Positions 26,097-36,360 of a stretch of DNA of 56,688 nucleotides are shown piece after piece. Origin of the DNA: Holophagales bacterium (lineage in GTDB: Bacteria; Acidobacteriota; Holophagae; Holophagales; Holophagaceae); assembly GCA_031281385.1 (NCBI GenBank), contig JAITFL010000039.1, forward strand, positions 1 to 56,688. The letters are read 5' to 3'. Under the pieces are notes generated by a model. That model saw only the letters and a list, made by a program, of their open reading frames with translations. It made no database searches and had not been told where the DNA came from. Position 1 is the first letter of the stretch; each line of letters starts with the position of its first letter. Position numbers and translations under genes: made by a program.

Positions 26097-26576
26097 CTAC
26101 CTCATGTGCGGAGGGCTATAGAACCGCCAAGCCAGCGGCCCCCAAACTGGGAGGAGAACCAAGGACCATTGCCATCCATAGCCAAAATCGTGCGGGCCGG
26201 ATGCGATGTTGACAAAAAAGTATGCAGCGGCTGAATGTAAGACAACTGCGACGGCAAGCTGAAAATAATATACGAATGCCTTGCCCGGGGGACTCAGCGA
26301 AAGCGAATACCAAAGAAGCACCGCACAAAGCATGTTGCCCAAGGCCGTACCACCCATTCCTTGGTATGTCCGCAGGGCGACTTCTACCAGCCAACCTGCC
26401 GCAGCAGCCAGCGTGACGCATTGGAGGGGCGTCTTTAGCCCTGGGGCTATTCCCAAGACAATGAAAACGTGTATGACGGCTTGCGGGCTGGGGAATGGCG
26501 CCAAAAAATACATCCCAACCATGGAAAGCGCCACAGTGATATAGAGCCGCCTAGTGCTGACAACGCGCGGGGTCAA
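26097..26576 (-). CDS. mreD: Rod shape-determining protein MreD
   Basis: 159 residues and about five membrane helices (LYITVALSMVGMYFLAPF, AVIHVFIVLGIAPGLKTPL, ALGNMLCAVLLWYSL, and others). Sequence conservation is low in MreD, so the call depends on size, hydrophobic pattern and its place between mreC and mrdA, with a 4-bp overlap with mreC and a 4-bp gap to mrdA. MreD is an inner-membrane part of the elongation complex. Confidence 0.85.
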   Translation of the reverse strand: MTPRVVSTRRLYITVALSMVGMYFLAPFPSPQAVIHVFIVLGIAPGLKTPLQCVTLAAAAGWLVEVALRTYQGMGGTALGNMLCAVLLWYSLSLSPPGKAFVYYFQLAVAVVLHSAAAYFFVNIASGPHDFGYGWQWSLVLLPVWGPLAWRFYSPPHMR

Positions 26577-27451
26577 TTTCGGCCCCTCCTAGAAACCGAC
26601 TGGGGCATCTCCAGTTTTGTTTCAAACTCCAGCTTTGGGGTAACCGGCAGCACAAAAAGAATCCCCAACTTGTCTAGGGGCGCGGCCAGCGTTACGGCAA
26701 TGTTCATTTCGTTTGCCCCAGCAGAAATTTCCGACACATACCCGATGAGCATCCCTGGTGGAAATACCCTGTCCAGTCCGGATGTATATACTGGTTCTCC
26801 AACTTGGATTGCTTCTTGATTGCTGATGTACCTAATCGTTGAAACGCCTGGAGCCTTGCTCCCTTGCAGCACCCCTGTGGCACGGCTTTTGGCAAGCATG
26901 ACGCTAGTTGAGGCATTGTATGCATCCAACGGAAGGACGATTGATTGGGAGCTGCCTACAGACCATATTCTGCCCACCACTCCTTCGGCGCTTATTATTC
27001 CCTGATCCATCTCAAGGTCGCCATCTTCGCCCAAGTCTATGATGATGCCCCCGTATGGCGCGTTCCTGTTGTTTGCGATCACACGCGCCGCCCTCACTTC
27101 CAATGGGAGTATTTTTTTTAGCCCCAAAAGGTCAATCGCTTGGTCTGCCTCGATCAGCTTGGCCCCGTCTTTCTGCTTCTCCAAGGTCAGTTCAGCTATT
27201 TCTGCGCGGAGCGCGTCCAGCTCTTCTTGAGCCTTGTCTAGGGCGTGGATTTTTTTGGCCCTCTCATAGCTCCATTGTTCAATTTTTTCTGCCACCATCA
27301 ACATCGGCGAGCTAAAAAAAGTTGCGGTGCCGCGCCAAATTGTAAACGCATGCCTACCGATGAAAACCCACAGCACATGCACAAAAATGAGGGCGGCCAA
27401 GGCATACCTTTGCCGCCACTCGGGGTTCCAGTACCTGCTTTGGGGCTTCAT
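26573..27451 (-). CDS. mreC: Rod shape-determining protein MreC
   Basis: 292 residues. A single N-terminal membrane helix (YALAALIFVHVLWVFIG) precedes a coiled coil (about 55-100, YERAKKIHALDKAQEELDALRAEIAELTLEKQK), followed by two beta-barrel domains with the usual MreC phrases ARVIANNRNAPYGGIIIDLGEDGDLEMDQGIIS and GVVGRIWSVGSSQSIVLPLDAYNASTSVML. MreC forms a periplasmic scaffold that joins MreB to PBP2. It sits 43 bp downstream of mreB and overlaps mreD by 4 bp. Confidence 0.94.
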   Translation of the reverse strand: MKPQSRYWNPEWRQRYALAALIFVHVLWVFIGRHAFTIWRGTATFFSSPMLMVAEKIEQWSYERAKKIHALDKAQEELDALRAEIAELTLEKQKDGAKLIEADQAIDLLGLKKILPLEVRAARVIANNRNAPYGGIIIDLGEDGDLEMDQGIISAEGVVGRIWSVGSSQSIVLPLDAYNASTSVMLAKSRATGVLQGSKAPGVSTIRYISNQEAIQVGEPVYTSGLDRVFPPGMLIGYVSEISAGANEMNIAVTLAAPLDKLGILFVLPVTPKLEFETKLEMPQSVSRRGRN

Positions 27452-27494
27452 GCCCTGCCCCAGGATTGGGAGCGCATTTTTTGCTAGTCCTTAA

Positions 27495-28535
27495 TTAGTC
27501 CATTAGTTGGATGCGTCTTAGGAAGGGGATGTCGTCCAGAAGCGCCGCAGTGCCGCGCACAACGGCCGTCTCTGGGTCTATGGCGCGGGTACACGGAAGG
27601 TGGGTTTCGTTGGTGATCGCTTTGTCCAGCCCTTGTATCTTTGAACCACCGCCTGTAAGGCAGATGCCCCTATTGATAAGGTCTGCCGCAAGCTGCGGTG
27701 GAGTTTCATTCAGCGCCCTGCGGACAAGGTTCATTATCGCAACGATTGGCTCGCTAAGCGCTTCGCGGATTTCAGAGTCGCTAAGCTGCAAGGTCTTGGG
27801 CAACCCTTCAAACAAATCCCTGCCGGAAACCGTTATCGTGCGAGTATTTTCGCTTGGGTACGCCGAGCCTATTTCCCACTTCACTTCTTCTGCCGCGCTC
27901 TCTGAAATCATGACGGAATATTTTTTCTGGATGAACTTGATGATGGCTTCGTTCATCTCATCGCCGGCAATGGGTATGGAATCGGCAAAAACTTTTCCGT
28001 TGTAAGAAATAACCGCAACGTCAGTTGTTCCGCCGCCAACGTCAACCACCATGCAGCCGCGCTTTTCATATATAGAAAGCCCGGCCCCGATGGCGGCCAC
28101 CATTGTTTGGTCAACCAAGAAAACGTCTCCGGCCTTTGCATCGTGGCACACTTGCCGGACTGCGCGCCTAGCCACTTGGTGGGCCCTTGGCGGTACGCTG
28201 ACAACTATCCTTGTATTGAACTTGCGGCGCGGACGCGCCTTTTGGATAAAGGCGGCAAGCATCTTTTCAGCCGCGTCCACTTCATAGATCATGCCATCTT
28301 TCATTGGCCTGACCGTCACAACGCCTTGCGGGGAACGCCCCAGCAACTGCTTCGCATCGTTGCCCACGGCCTCTACTTCATGGGTGTTGACGTTGATCGC
28401 GACAATTGACGGCTCGTGTATAACGATGCGCCCCTCTTGCCTAGTGTGTATCAGTATGGATGCCGTACCAAGGTCTATCGCGAGGTCTGACGTAAAGAGG
28501 TTAGACCAGAATTGGCTAGAAAAAATATGTGCCAC
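27495..28535 (-). CDS. mreB: Rod shape-determining actin homologue MreB
   Basis: 346 residues from the GTG at 28535, chosen for a GGGAG site six bases before it and because the length then equals that of typical MreB (about 347). The longer TTG frame is less likely. The N-terminus AHIFSSQFWSNLF may act as the membrane-binding helix. Nucleotide-binding motifs are DLAIDLGTASILIHTR (phosphate 1), VVDVGGGTTDVAVISYNG (phosphate 2) and GICLTGGGSKIQGLDKAI (adenosine). It is the first gene of the mreB-mreC-mreD-mrdA-rodA cluster and divergent from the C69 dipeptidase gene. Confidence 0.97.
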   Translation of the reverse strand: MAHIFSSQFWSNLFTSDLAIDLGTASILIHTRQEGRIVIHEPSIVAINVNTHEVEAVGNDAKQLLGRSPQGVVTVRPMKDGMIYEVDAAEKMLAAFIQKARPRRKFNTRIVVSVPPRAHQVARRAVRQVCHDAKAGDVFLVDQTMVAAIGAGLSIYEKRGCMVVDVGGGTTDVAVISYNGKVFADSIPIAGDEMNEAIIKFIQKKYSVMISESAAEEVKWEIGSAYPSENTRTITVSGRDLFEGLPKTLQLSDSEIREALSEPIVAIMNLVRRALNETPPQLAADLINRGICLTGGGSKIQGLDKAITNETHLPCTRAIDPETAVVRGTAALLDDIPFLRRIQLMD

Positions 28536-28675
28536 AAATAGCTCCCAATCAACAACTAAGAAAAGCAAAAAACATCATGACTTGGCAGACTTTCACATTT
28601 TGGCTAAGCAGCCCGATAAAAGACTGTTATCATCAAACTGTTATTTTACATCGAATTTGCGTTTTGGAGGACAAA

Positions 28676-30280
28676 ATGAGTTTGGAAAAAGTATTTGCCC
28701 TTTGCATCTCGGTTGGCTGGCCCTTGCTGTCGCAAATTGCCCCTGCCGATGGAAGGCCTTTTGCCCCGCCAATAGCCCATGTTTCCAGCATCGGCGAAAT
28801 CCAGGGGGAGGGCTGCACCAGCATCTTGGTAGGGAAGCTGGCCTCTGCGGACGGCTCAACAATGACCAGCCATAGCTGCGACAGCGGGACGGACAGGACT
28901 TGGGTGAACATAGTCGCAAGGGCCAAGCACCCCAAGGGTTCCATGTCCGACCTTATTGCAGACCCAAAGCGCACCAAGGCCCCAAAAGACCCAGACGCAA
29001 AGGTTGCGGGCAAGATACCGCAAGTCGGCGAGACATTTGCATATTTCAACGCCGCCTACCCCATCATGAACGAATGTCAAGTGGCAATAGGGGAAACTAC
29101 AGTGGGCGGCAGGCGCGAACTCATTAGCCAGGCCGGACTGTTGGACGCCCCCGAGCTGTACCGCCTAGCACTGGAGAGGGCCAAGAGCGCCCGCGAGGCC
29201 ATAAAGATAATTGACGAATTGACCAAAGCGCATGGGTACAACGATTCGGGCGAATGTTTCACCTTTGCCGACAAAGACGAATGTTGGCTGTTTGAAATAT
29301 ACGGCCCCGGCAAGAATAAGGTGGGCGCTGTCTGGGCGGCTGTGCGCGTACCTGACGATGAAATATCGGTAAGCGCCAACGCAAGCCGCATCAGGCAGAT
29401 TGACCTAAGCAAAAAGGACTGGTTCATGGCGAGTTCCAATGTGTATTCGGTGGCAAAAGAAAACGGCTGGTGGAAAGATGGCCAGCCATTTGACTTTGCG
29501 TACGCATACGCACCCTCCAGCCGCGTGAGCCTAGCCTGCCGCCTAAGGGAGTGGCGAGTTCTCAGCCTCTTGGCCCCTAGCCTGAACTTGAACCCCCACA
29601 GCGAAAACCACCCATTTTCGGTAAAACCAGAGAAAAAAGTGACTGTGCAGGATGTACTGGCAATTTTCCGCGATTCCTACCAAGGCACAGAATTCGACCA
29701 GATTGCAGGCATGTACAAGGTAGATGCAAAAAAAGAAGCCACGGTCAACCCAGTCGCCAACCCATTTGCCCACTCCGACCTCAAAATCGCCCTGAACATA
29801 CCAAGATACAGGACTATAGCCGTACCGCAGGCGACTTACGTCATGGTCACCCAGAGCCGCAACTGGCTGCCCGACGCCATAGGCGGCATTGTGTGGTTTG
29901 GCTACGACAACCCCGCCACTACCCCCCACCTGCCCTTTTATGCAGGGATCACAAGGATGCCTACCAGCTATGAAGTGGATGGGCGGCGCGAGTACAGCAG
30001 GGACTGCGCTTGGTGGGCGTTCAGAACCCCCAGCAAACTGGCCCATTTTAGGTACCAGGAAATGTCCCTCGACCTAATAGGCGCGATGAACGCCATAGAA
30101 TCAAAAATATTCAGCAACCAAGCGTCCATAGAGGCCGAGGCCCTGCGGTTGCACAAAGAGAACCCCGACAAGGCAAAGGAATTTTTGACCGACTACTGCG
30201 TAAAGGAAGCCGAATCGGCCGTTGATGCTTACTGGAAGCTGGCCGATACGCTCTGGCAGAAGTACTCTGTAAGGTTCTAG
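28676..30280 (+). CDS. Secreted C69 family dipeptidase
   Basis: 534 residues from the ATG at 28676, where GGAGG lies five bases upstream. A hydrophobic leader (VFALCISVGWPLLSQIAPADG) suggests export. The peptidase begins at EGCTSILVGKLASADGSTMTSHSCD: Cys47 would be the N-terminal nucleophile after processing, and the SILVGK-A-DGS pattern is a C69 (PepD/Ntn) hallmark. Also typical are AIGETTVGGRREL, YNDSGECFTFADKDECWLFEI and DDEISVSANASRIR. It likely hydrolyses dipeptides outside the cytoplasm. Together with the S9 peptidase and the MFS gene it hints at peptide use, though they are not in one operon. Confidence 0.92.
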   Translation: MSLEKVFALCISVGWPLLSQIAPADGRPFAPPIAHVSSIGEIQGEGCTSILVGKLASADGSTMTSHSCDSGTDRTWVNIVARAKHPKGSMSDLIADPKRTKAPKDPDAKVAGKIPQVGETFAYFNAAYPIMNECQVAIGETTVGGRRELISQAGLLDAPELYRLALERAKSAREAIKIIDELTKAHGYNDSGECFTFADKDECWLFEIYGPGKNKVGAVWAAVRVPDDEISVSANASRIRQIDLSKKDWFMASSNVYSVAKENGWWKDGQPFDFAYAYAPSSRVSLACRLREWRVLSLLAPSLNLNPHSENHPFSVKPEKKVTVQDVLAIFRDSYQGTEFDQIAGMYKVDAKKEATVNPVANPFAHSDLKIALNIPRYRTIAVPQATYVMVTQSRNWLPDAIGGIVWFGYDNPATTPHLPFYAGITRMPTSYEVDGRREYSRDCAWWAFRTPSKLAHFRYQEMSLDLIGAMNAIESKIFSNQASIEAEALRLHKENPDKAKEFLTDYCVKEAESAVDAYWKLADTLWQKYSVRF

Positions 30281-30424
30281 TGGCCTTGGGGAAGCTACAA
30301 GGTAGCCGCTACAGCTGGAAGAATCCTTGTCCGGCTCTTGGTGTCCATTCCGCCTAGCCCTGACTCCTAAAATCCTTGTTCCCTATACTCTAAAACATTG
30401 TCCCAACAAAAAACGGTGAGATTT

Positions 30425-30453
30425 TTGGCGCTTATTGCCACTGGGTCTATAAT
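30425..30453 (+). promoter_or_regulatory. Candidate sigma-70-type promoter of mutA-mutB
   Basis: ttggcg at 30425-30430 and a perfect tataat at 30448-30453 are 17 bases apart. The start codon of mutA is 47 bases beyond the -10 box. The rest of the 220-bp spacer after the C69 gene shows no gene. Confidence 0.5.
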
Positions 30454-30500
30454 AATTGTTAGTTGCCTATTCACAGGCCTATTAATGCACTGGAGGAAAG

Positions 30501-32582
30501 ATGGCAGACCAACTGACCGCTGACGCCAAGGGGCGGCTGCTCGCGGAGTTCCCGGCCCCATCGCTGGACGTTTGGAAAGAAGAAGTGGTGAGGCTCCTCA
30601 AGGGAGCTCCCTTTGAGAAGAAAATGCTCACGGCCACTTACGAGGGCATAACGCTTCAGCCGATGTACACAGCGGAAGACACCAAAAACTTGCCTTTTCA
30701 GGACACGCTGCCAGGGCAGTGGCCGTACCTGCGTGGCACCGAGCCTTTAGGCAAGAGCGTCAACGGATGGCTGGTAACGCAGGAACTCCCCTTCCCTGAC
30801 CCAAAGGACTTTAACGAAGCGCTACTGCACGACCTAGAAAGAGGGCAGAACGCTGTATGCGTCTTGTTGGACGCGGCGGGTCGCTGGGGGCTCGACGCGG
30901 ACGAGGCCGATTTGGAATTGGTCGGCAAAGATGGCACATCTATCTCGGCCTTTGCCGATGCCCTCCAAGCCTTAGAAGGCGTTTATCCTGCCGTTCCTAT
31001 TATGGTCGTGGGCGGAGCCGGATCGGTTCCGGCGGCAGCGCTGATCATCGCGGCGTTGAAGGCCAAGGGCGCCGACCTGTCAAGCGCAAACCTGACGCTG
31101 GGCAATGATCCACTTGGGTTCCTTGCCCAAAATGGCCAACTGCCGATGAGCATTGACGAGGCGTTTGACGGTTTGGCCAGCCTGACAAATTGGGCTTCGG
31201 CGAATGCACCTAAAGCAAAAACATTAGTCGCTTGCGGGTTCCCATATTTCGATGCGGGCGCCAATGCAGTCCAGCAGCTTGCCTTTACGCTTTCAAGTGC
31301 TGTAGCCGCGCTTAGAGCAATGGAGGCTAGGGGCATAAGCGTTGAAGACGCCGCGTCTAGGATGGTCTTCCGTCTAAAAGTTGGCGGCAATTTCTTTATG
31401 GAAATCGCTAAGCTGCGCGCCATGCGAGTGTTATGGGCGCAAGTGGCAAGGGCCTGCGGAGCCAGCGATGAGGCCGCAAAGATATGCCTACAAGCTAAGA
31501 ATGGCCGCATCAACAAGACCCAATTTGACCCGCACGTCAACATTTTGAGGGGAACAACCGAGGCATTTGCAGCGATAGCAGGCGGGGCCGACTATTTGCA
31601 CATCGCCTCTTTCGATGATGCGCTGGGCGGACCGCCATCCGAATTGGGAAGGCGCATAGCTAGAAACACGCAGTTAATACTGCGGGAAGAATCCAAGCTC
31701 GACCACGTCGTTGACCTCGCTGGCGGAAGCTGGACAGTCGAAACGCTGACACACCAATTGATGGTAGCGGCTTGGAAACTATTCCAAGAAGTTGATGCGA
31801 TGGGCGGCCTGCAAGAGGCACTGGAGAAAGGGTTTGTCCAAAAGGCCATCCTAGACATCGCAAACGCTAGGCGCAAGGCTGTAGCCACTCGCACAGACAT
31901 TATTGTGGGCATTAACCAGTACCCGAATGCACTAGAAGGACTGCCAGAACAAAGAACGATTGACCATGCGGTCGTCAAGGCAAAACTGGGGCCACCGGCC
32001 TCTGCGGCAAGAACGGGACAGGCAAAGTCGAAGGACTTTGGTGCCCTCGTTGACGCTGCTCCAAAGTCCACCTTGGGCGAAATATCAAAGGCGCTTGGAG
32101 CTTCCGGCAGCATCAAGGTCGAGCCACTCGTGGCGTTCCGCGCTGCCGAGACGTTTGAGAGCCTACGCAAGGCCATGATCAAGGGGCGCAAGGGCAAGAC
32201 AGATGTATTTTTGGCAAACCTTGGGCCAGTTGGGGCATACATGCCACGCCTAGACTTTACCCGCGCCTTTTTCCAAATTGGCGGGTTCACCGTCGAGGAC
32301 AAATCTTGGTTCAAGACACCCGATGAGGCCGCAAAGGCAGCTATTGCCAGCGGGGCTCCGATTGTGGTGGCTGTTGGGCTGGATGATACATACATAGAGC
32401 AGGCCGAAGGGCTCGCCAAAGCTGTAAAGGCTGGCGGAATCAAGACCATGCTGGTAGCAGGGCTTCTAAAAGACCATGCCGACGCATTCAAGGCGGCCGG
32501 CGTTGACGATTTTGTCCACATCAAGAGCGACGCGCACGCCGTGCTCAGCGGCCTGGCAAAGGGTTTGGGGGTGACCTTATGA
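30501..32582 (+). CDS. mutA: Methylmalonyl-CoA mutase small subunit
   Basis: 693 residues; GGAGG lies just before the ATG. It is an alpha/beta barrel protein related to MutB with [15 protein letters not shown] and PYLRGTEP near the start and a C-terminal flavodoxin-like domain ([12 protein letters not shown]... [20 protein letters not shown]). It lacks the DxHxxG cobalamin motif, reading GPVGAYMPR at that place, as expected of the non-catalytic subunit. Middle phrases [23 protein letters not shown] and [26 protein letters not shown] are conserved in the family. It pairs with MutB, whose start overlaps its stop by 4 bp. Confidence 0.95.
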   Translation: MADQLTADAKGRLLAEFPAPSLDVWKEEVVRLLKGAPFEKKMLTATYEGITLQPMYTAEDTKNLPFQDTLPGQWPYLRGTEPLGKSVNGWLVTQELPFPDPKDFNEALLHDLERGQNAVCVLLDAAGRWGLDADEADLELVGKDGTSISAFADALQALEGVYPAVPIMVVGGAGSVPAAALIIAALKAKGADLSSANLTLGNDPLGFLAQNGQLPMSIDEAFDGLASLTNWASANAPKAKTLVACGFPYFDAGANAVQQLAFTLSSAVAALRAMEARGISVEDAASRMVFRLKVGGNFFMEIAKLRAMRVLWAQVARACGASDEAAKICLQAKNGRINKTQFDPHVNILRGTTEAFAAIAGGADYLHIASFDDALGGPPSELGRRIARNTQLILREESKLDHVVDLAGGSWTVETLTHQLMVAAWKLFQEVDAMGGLQEALEKGFVQKAILDIANARRKAVATRTDIIVGINQYPNALEGLPEQRTIDHAVVKAKLGPPASAARTGQAKSKDFGALVDAAPKSTLGEISKALGASGSIKVEPLVAFRAAETFESLRKAMIKGRKGKTDVFLANLGPVGAYMPRLDFTRAFFQIGGFTVEDKSWFKTPDEAAKAAIASGAPIVVAVGLDDTYIEQAEGLAKAVKAGGIKTMLVAGLLKDHADAFKAAGVDDFVHIKSDAHAVLSGLAKGLGVTL

Positions 32583-34756
32583 TTCCGAATTTCAGCGCAA
32601 TTGAACTCCAGATGGCACCGAATCCTTCCGATTCAGGAAGGGCCGCCTGGGAAAAGCGGGCCGGGGACGTTTCGCGTCTTACGTGGATGACAAACGAGCA
32701 GATCCAAGTAAAGCCCGTGTATTCCGCAGAGGACAACGCAAACGCCGAGCATCTGAATTATGTGGCCGGCATCCCGCCCTTCCTCAGAGGCCCTTATGCC
32801 TCAATGTACGTCATCCGCCCTTGGACGGTGCGCCAGTATGCAGGGTTCTCCACGGCGGAAGAATCAAACGCGTTTTACCGCCGCAATTTGGCTGCGGGGC
32901 AAAAGGGGCTCAGCGTCGCCTTCGACCTTGCGACGCATAGGGGGTACGACTCAGACCACGAGCGCGTTGTGGGCGATGTGGGCAAAGCGGGCGTTGCCAT
33001 TGACAGCATCGCGGACATGGAAATACTTTTCAGCCAGATACCGCTGGACAAGATGAGCGTCTCAATGACCATGAACGGGGCCGTTTTGCCCGTAATGGCC
33101 TTTTACATTGTCTCAGGGCTGGAGCAGGGCGCGAAGCTGGAGCAACTCAGTGGGACGATACAAAACGACATCCTAAAAGAGTTCATGGTCCGCAACACCT
33201 ACATTTACCCGCCCAAACCCAGCATGAAGATAATAGCGGACATCATTGCTTACACAGCCAGCAACATGCCCAAGTTCAACTCCATTTCCATTTCCGGCTA
33301 CCACATGCAGGAGGCAGGGGCAACGGCAGACCTTGAAATGGCCTACACCTTGGCGGATGGCGTGGAATACGTAAAGGCTGGGATAAAGGCCGGACTAAAA
33401 GTAGATGGATTTGCGCCCCGCCTAAGCTTCTTCTGGGGCGAAGGCATGAACCACTTTATGGAAGTAGCCAAATTGAGGGCGGGCAGGCTGCTCTGGGCAA
33501 AACTGCTCAAATCATTTGACTGCAAAGACCCAAAGTCCATGGCCCTTCGCACCCACAGCCAAACCTCTGGGTGGTCCCTCGCCGAGCAAGATCCGTTCAA
33601 TAACGTGGTGCGCACGTGCGTGGAGGCCATGGCCGCCGCATTGGGACACACACAATCGCTGCACACCAACGCGCTGGATGAAGCCATCGCACTGCCTACG
33701 GACTTCAGCGCTAGAATTGCCCGCAATACCCAGCTTTTCCTGCAAGACGAAACCGGGATCTGCAAGATCGTTGACCCTTGGGGCGGCTCCTACTATCTGG
33801 AGAGCCTCACGGACGAGATCATGCGCCTTGGCTGGAAGCACATCCAAGAAGTGGAGCAAATGGGCGGAATGGCGGCCGCCACCGAAACTGGCCTGCCCAA
33901 GCTCAGGATCGAAGAAGCCGCAGCAAGGCGGCAGGCCAAGATAGACAGCGGGGCCGAGACCATAGTCGGTGTCAATAAGTACCGACTTACAAAGGAAGAC
34001 CCAATTGACATTTTGGACGTGGACAATGTCGAAGTTCGCCGCCAGCAGATTGCCCGCCTAGAAAAAATAAAGGCATCCCGCGACTCTGGTGCCGTGCAAA
34101 GTGCACTGGCGGCACTGACAAAGTGCGCCGAAACGGGCGAAGGCAACCTATTGGCACTAAGCGTAGAAGCAGCCAAAGTGCGGGCGACGCTTGGAGAAAT
34201 CAGCGACGCGCTGGAAAAAATATTTGGCCGTCACAAAGCGGAGATCAAAATGATCAGCGGTGTCTATTCTTCCGAGTACATAAAGAATGACGAAGTGGCA
34301 GAAGTCCGCTCACTGACAGAGGCCTTTGCCAAGAAAGAGGGCCGCCGCCCGCGTATATTGGTCGCCAAGCTTGGCCAAGATGGACACGACAGGGGTGCCA
34401 AGGTGGTTTCAACGGCGTTTGCCGACCTAGGCTTCGACGTGGATGTCGGGCCATTGTTCCAAACTCCTGCTGAAGCCGCAAAGATGGCCGTGGAAAACGA
34501 CGTACACATAGTCGCCATGTCTAGCTTGGCCGCTGGCCACAAAACACTGCTGCCGCAATTGGCCGCCGAACTAAAGAAGAACGACGGCGAGGACATCATG
34601 ATAGTCGCCGGCGGCGTGATACCGGCGCAGGACTATGAAGCCCTCCGCAGTGCCGGGGCCGCAGCCATCTTTGGCCCTGGGACCAACATCCCATACGCGG
34701 CAAAAATCATCATGGGCGAGCTGGACAAGAGGCTCGGCCTTGGGATAATGAAATAA
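32579..34756 (+). CDS. mutB: Methylmalonyl-CoA mutase large (catalytic) subunit
   Basis: 725 residues, near the family's typical length. The substrate barrel carries [61 protein letters not shown] and later [25 protein letters not shown] with the conserved His. The cobalamin domain has DGHDRG (DxHxxG) with His603 as the lower axial ligand, followed by GLSLAAGH-like [14 protein letters not shown] and [12 protein letters not shown]. The enzyme interconverts succinyl-CoA and (R)-methylmalonyl-CoA. No MeaB-type chaperone gene is next to it in this window; the epimerase gene lies at 5230-5646. Confidence 0.97.
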   Translation: MIPNFSAIELQMAPNPSDSGRAAWEKRAGDVSRLTWMTNEQIQVKPVYSAEDNANAEHLNYVAGIPPFLRGPYASMYVIRPWTVRQYAGFSTAEESNAFYRRNLAAGQKGLSVAFDLATHRGYDSDHERVVGDVGKAGVAIDSIADMEILFSQIPLDKMSVSMTMNGAVLPVMAFYIVSGLEQGAKLEQLSGTIQNDILKEFMVRNTYIYPPKPSMKIIADIIAYTASNMPKFNSISISGYHMQEAGATADLEMAYTLADGVEYVKAGIKAGLKVDGFAPRLSFFWGEGMNHFMEVAKLRAGRLLWAKLLKSFDCKDPKSMALRTHSQTSGWSLAEQDPFNNVVRTCVEAMAAALGHTQSLHTNALDEAIALPTDFSARIARNTQLFLQDETGICKIVDPWGGSYYLESLTDEIMRLGWKHIQEVEQMGGMAAATETGLPKLRIEEAAARRQAKIDSGAETIVGVNKYRLTKEDPIDILDVDNVEVRRQQIARLEKIKASRDSGAVQSALAALTKCAETGEGNLLALSVEAAKVRATLGEISDALEKIFGRHKAEIKMISGVYSSEYIKNDEVAEVRSLTEAFAKKEGRRPRILVAKLGQDGHDRGAKVVSTAFADLGFDVDVGPLFQTPAEAAKMAVENDVHIVAMSSLAAGHKTLLPQLAAELKKNDGEDIMIVAGGVIPAQDYEALRSAGAAAIFGPGTNIPYAAKIIMGELDKRLGLGIMK

Positions 34757-34782
34757 AAACAAAAAATTCACCTTTGCAACGA

Positions 34783-34803
34783 TAGCCCCTTCACTCCGGG
34801 CTA
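34783..34803 (+). terminator. Possible terminator after mutB
   Basis: A 6-bp stem (tagccc with gggcta) with a 9-base loop 27 bp past the mutB stop. It is followed by a T-rich but interrupted stretch, so it is weak. Confidence 0.35.
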
Positions 34804-34854
34804 AAAGCCTTTCTTTGTTTTAAGCATTTATTCGCGGATGGCACATTTTTTTCT

Positions 34855-35910
34855 ATGCCAACCATAATGCGTTCGATGCTTGACTTTCTTCTATTTGACG
34901 GCTTTGACCCGGAATCGGGCGAATTGGCCCTGCGTGTAGCCGTTGTCCAAGACGGCAGCGACGCCCCAAGGTTTTTGAGGCTAAAGCTGCAATTGGGCGG
35001 CAGCGGCGACCCTCTCCAGCCGATAAGGAAGGAACTGGCTTCCCACCTAAAGATCGCCCTGCCCCCCCTTTGGGAGCGCGGCATAAAACTGATAATACAA
35101 GCCATCGAAGCCGACCTCGTTGGCCCCAACGGCAGGAACCCTGCACAGCATGCATGGGTGCAGACGCAGATAATGCACCCGACCGATGTGGGGCGAAGCA
35201 CCATAAACCACACAATCGAGGCACAGGCACAGATACTCTACGAATGGGGGCAAAAGCTAGAGGCCACCGATGAACCCGGCAGGGCCGCAGAAATATACGA
35301 GCGGATGCTGCAACTGAGCCCTGGAAACGTCGGCGCGCTAAGGCAATTATCGGCCCTGCTGCGCGAACTGGGCATGATAGAAGAGTGCATAGACATAACA
35401 TGGCAGTGGATGCACGCCGCGCCCAACGAACTTGAGGCCCACCTGAGGCACGCGGAAGCGCTAATCTACATCGAGAGGCCCAATGAAGCCCTAGATATTT
35501 TTCAGAACCTGCTGAATTCCAACCCAATGCACGCGATGGCGCACATTGGCGCGGCACAAGCGAAAAGCCTGATGGGGGGCGACCCATTCCCCAATCTGGA
35601 CGCGGCCATGGAGCTGAATGGGTCGATGGCTCTTTCGGTGCTGAATGAGACATTCGACTATAGATCGCTGGCCCCCCACCCCAACGAACCGTCCTACCCG
35701 ATGAGCGAACTCCCCAAACTGCTGGGCGTCACGCCAACGGAAATAAAAACATTTGTCAAAAACCACCAAATGCCAATCGCCCCTGACACAGAATCCGTGT
35801 ACGAATCCGAATTGTCACGCTGGGTTGGAACCCAGAACAGGTACGGCCTATTGCCCTACCCACTCCACTGGTCTGCCCCCACCCCAAGAAGGCTGCCAGA
35901 AATAAACTGA
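34855..35910 (+). CDS. TPR-containing protein of unknown function
   Basis: 351 residues without signal peptide or membrane segment. The first 120 residues form a mixed domain of no known family (FLLFDGFDPESGELALRVAVV... QTQIMHPTDVGRSTINHTI). From about 122 to 250 there are tetratricopeptide-like helices: AQILYEWGQKLEATDEPGRAAEIYERMLQLSPGNVGALRQLSALLRELG, then IDITWQWMHAAPNELEAHLRHAEALIYIERPNEALDIFQNLLNSNP. The last 80 residues include a helix-turn-helix-like stretch (MSELPKLLGVTPTEIKTFVKNHQMPI). The start lacks a clear ribosome site, so an in-frame ATG a few codons later is possible. Probably a protein-binding scaffold. Confidence 0.65.
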   Translation: MPTIMRSMLDFLLFDGFDPESGELALRVAVVQDGSDAPRFLRLKLQLGGSGDPLQPIRKELASHLKIALPPLWERGIKLIIQAIEADLVGPNGRNPAQHAWVQTQIMHPTDVGRSTINHTIEAQAQILYEWGQKLEATDEPGRAAEIYERMLQLSPGNVGALRQLSALLRELGMIEECIDITWQWMHAAPNELEAHLRHAEALIYIERPNEALDIFQNLLNSNPMHAMAHIGAAQAKSLMGGDPFPNLDAAMELNGSMALSVLNETFDYRSLAPHPNEPSYPMSELPKLLGVTPTEIKTFVKNHQMPIAPDTESVYESELSRWVGTQNRYGLLPYPLHWSAPTPRRLPEIN

Positions 35911-36031
35911 ACCGATTCAAAGCTATCTCCGCGCCCAAAAAAGAGTATAGCGACAGGCCCAACGCGGGCGCGTGTTTACACTACTGACGCTCATGGTGTA
36001 TCAGGCGCGTTCATAGGCAAAGTTGCCCATA

Positions 36032-36068
36032 GAGTTACCCGCGAGCCTTGATGGAACTCTCGTAACTC
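36032..36068. other. Hairpin-forming stretch before the antitoxin gene
   Basis: gagttac and gtaactc pair perfectly, and an inner cgcgag/ctctcg pairing with one mismatch extends the stem around an 11-base loop. No T-run follows. The 225-bp region from 35911 otherwise shows only the leader of the antitoxin gene. Confidence 0.35.
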
Positions 36069-36135
36069 CGGATAGGATTGCAGGCAAGCAGGAAAGGGCG
36101 CATACTTACCTATGGGCATGGAGTACGGAGGGGGC

Positions 36136-36360
36136 ATGGCACAGCAACAGGCAGACCTAAGCAGCCTCAAAGATGGCGCGGTGGTGTTTTTCCGCAGCTA
36201 TGGACTCAGTTTCTCGGACGGCATGATCCCCCTGCTAGAGAACTGGGAAAAAACTCCAAGCAAAGAACTCCAAGCGGCCATTGATGAGCTGGAGTCGGGG
36301 AAGGGAATCCGCTTCCAAGACATGGATGCCTTCAAAAGCTGGATGGATGAGGGTGATTGA
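36136..36360 (+). CDS. DinJ/RelB-like antitoxin
   Basis: 74 residues from the ATG at 36136, which follows a GGAGGGGG stretch; two upstream in-frame ATGs are possible. The N-terminal half contains VVFFRSYGLSFSDGMIPLLENW, whose GLS-FS pattern resembles the ribbon-helix-helix dimer region of DinJ. The C-terminal part, ELESGKGIRFQDMDAFKSWMDEGD, matches the SGKGI...LD-F segment by which RelB/DinJ antitoxins wrap their toxins. The next gene overlaps it by 8 bp and is a broken YafQ-like toxin. As an orphan it may still repress its own promoter or neutralise other toxins. Confidence 0.65.
   Translation: MAQQQADLSSLKDGAVVFFRSYGLSFSDGMIPLLENWEKTPSKELQAAIDELESGKGIRFQDMDAFKSWMDEGD

Noticed and set aside
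31592..32524. 310-codon minus-strand frame
   Set aside because: Antisense to mutA, which has strong family evidence.
34853..35653. 266-codon minus-strand frame
   Set aside because: Antisense to the TPR gene; rich in Arg, Cys and Trp, typical of a shadow frame.
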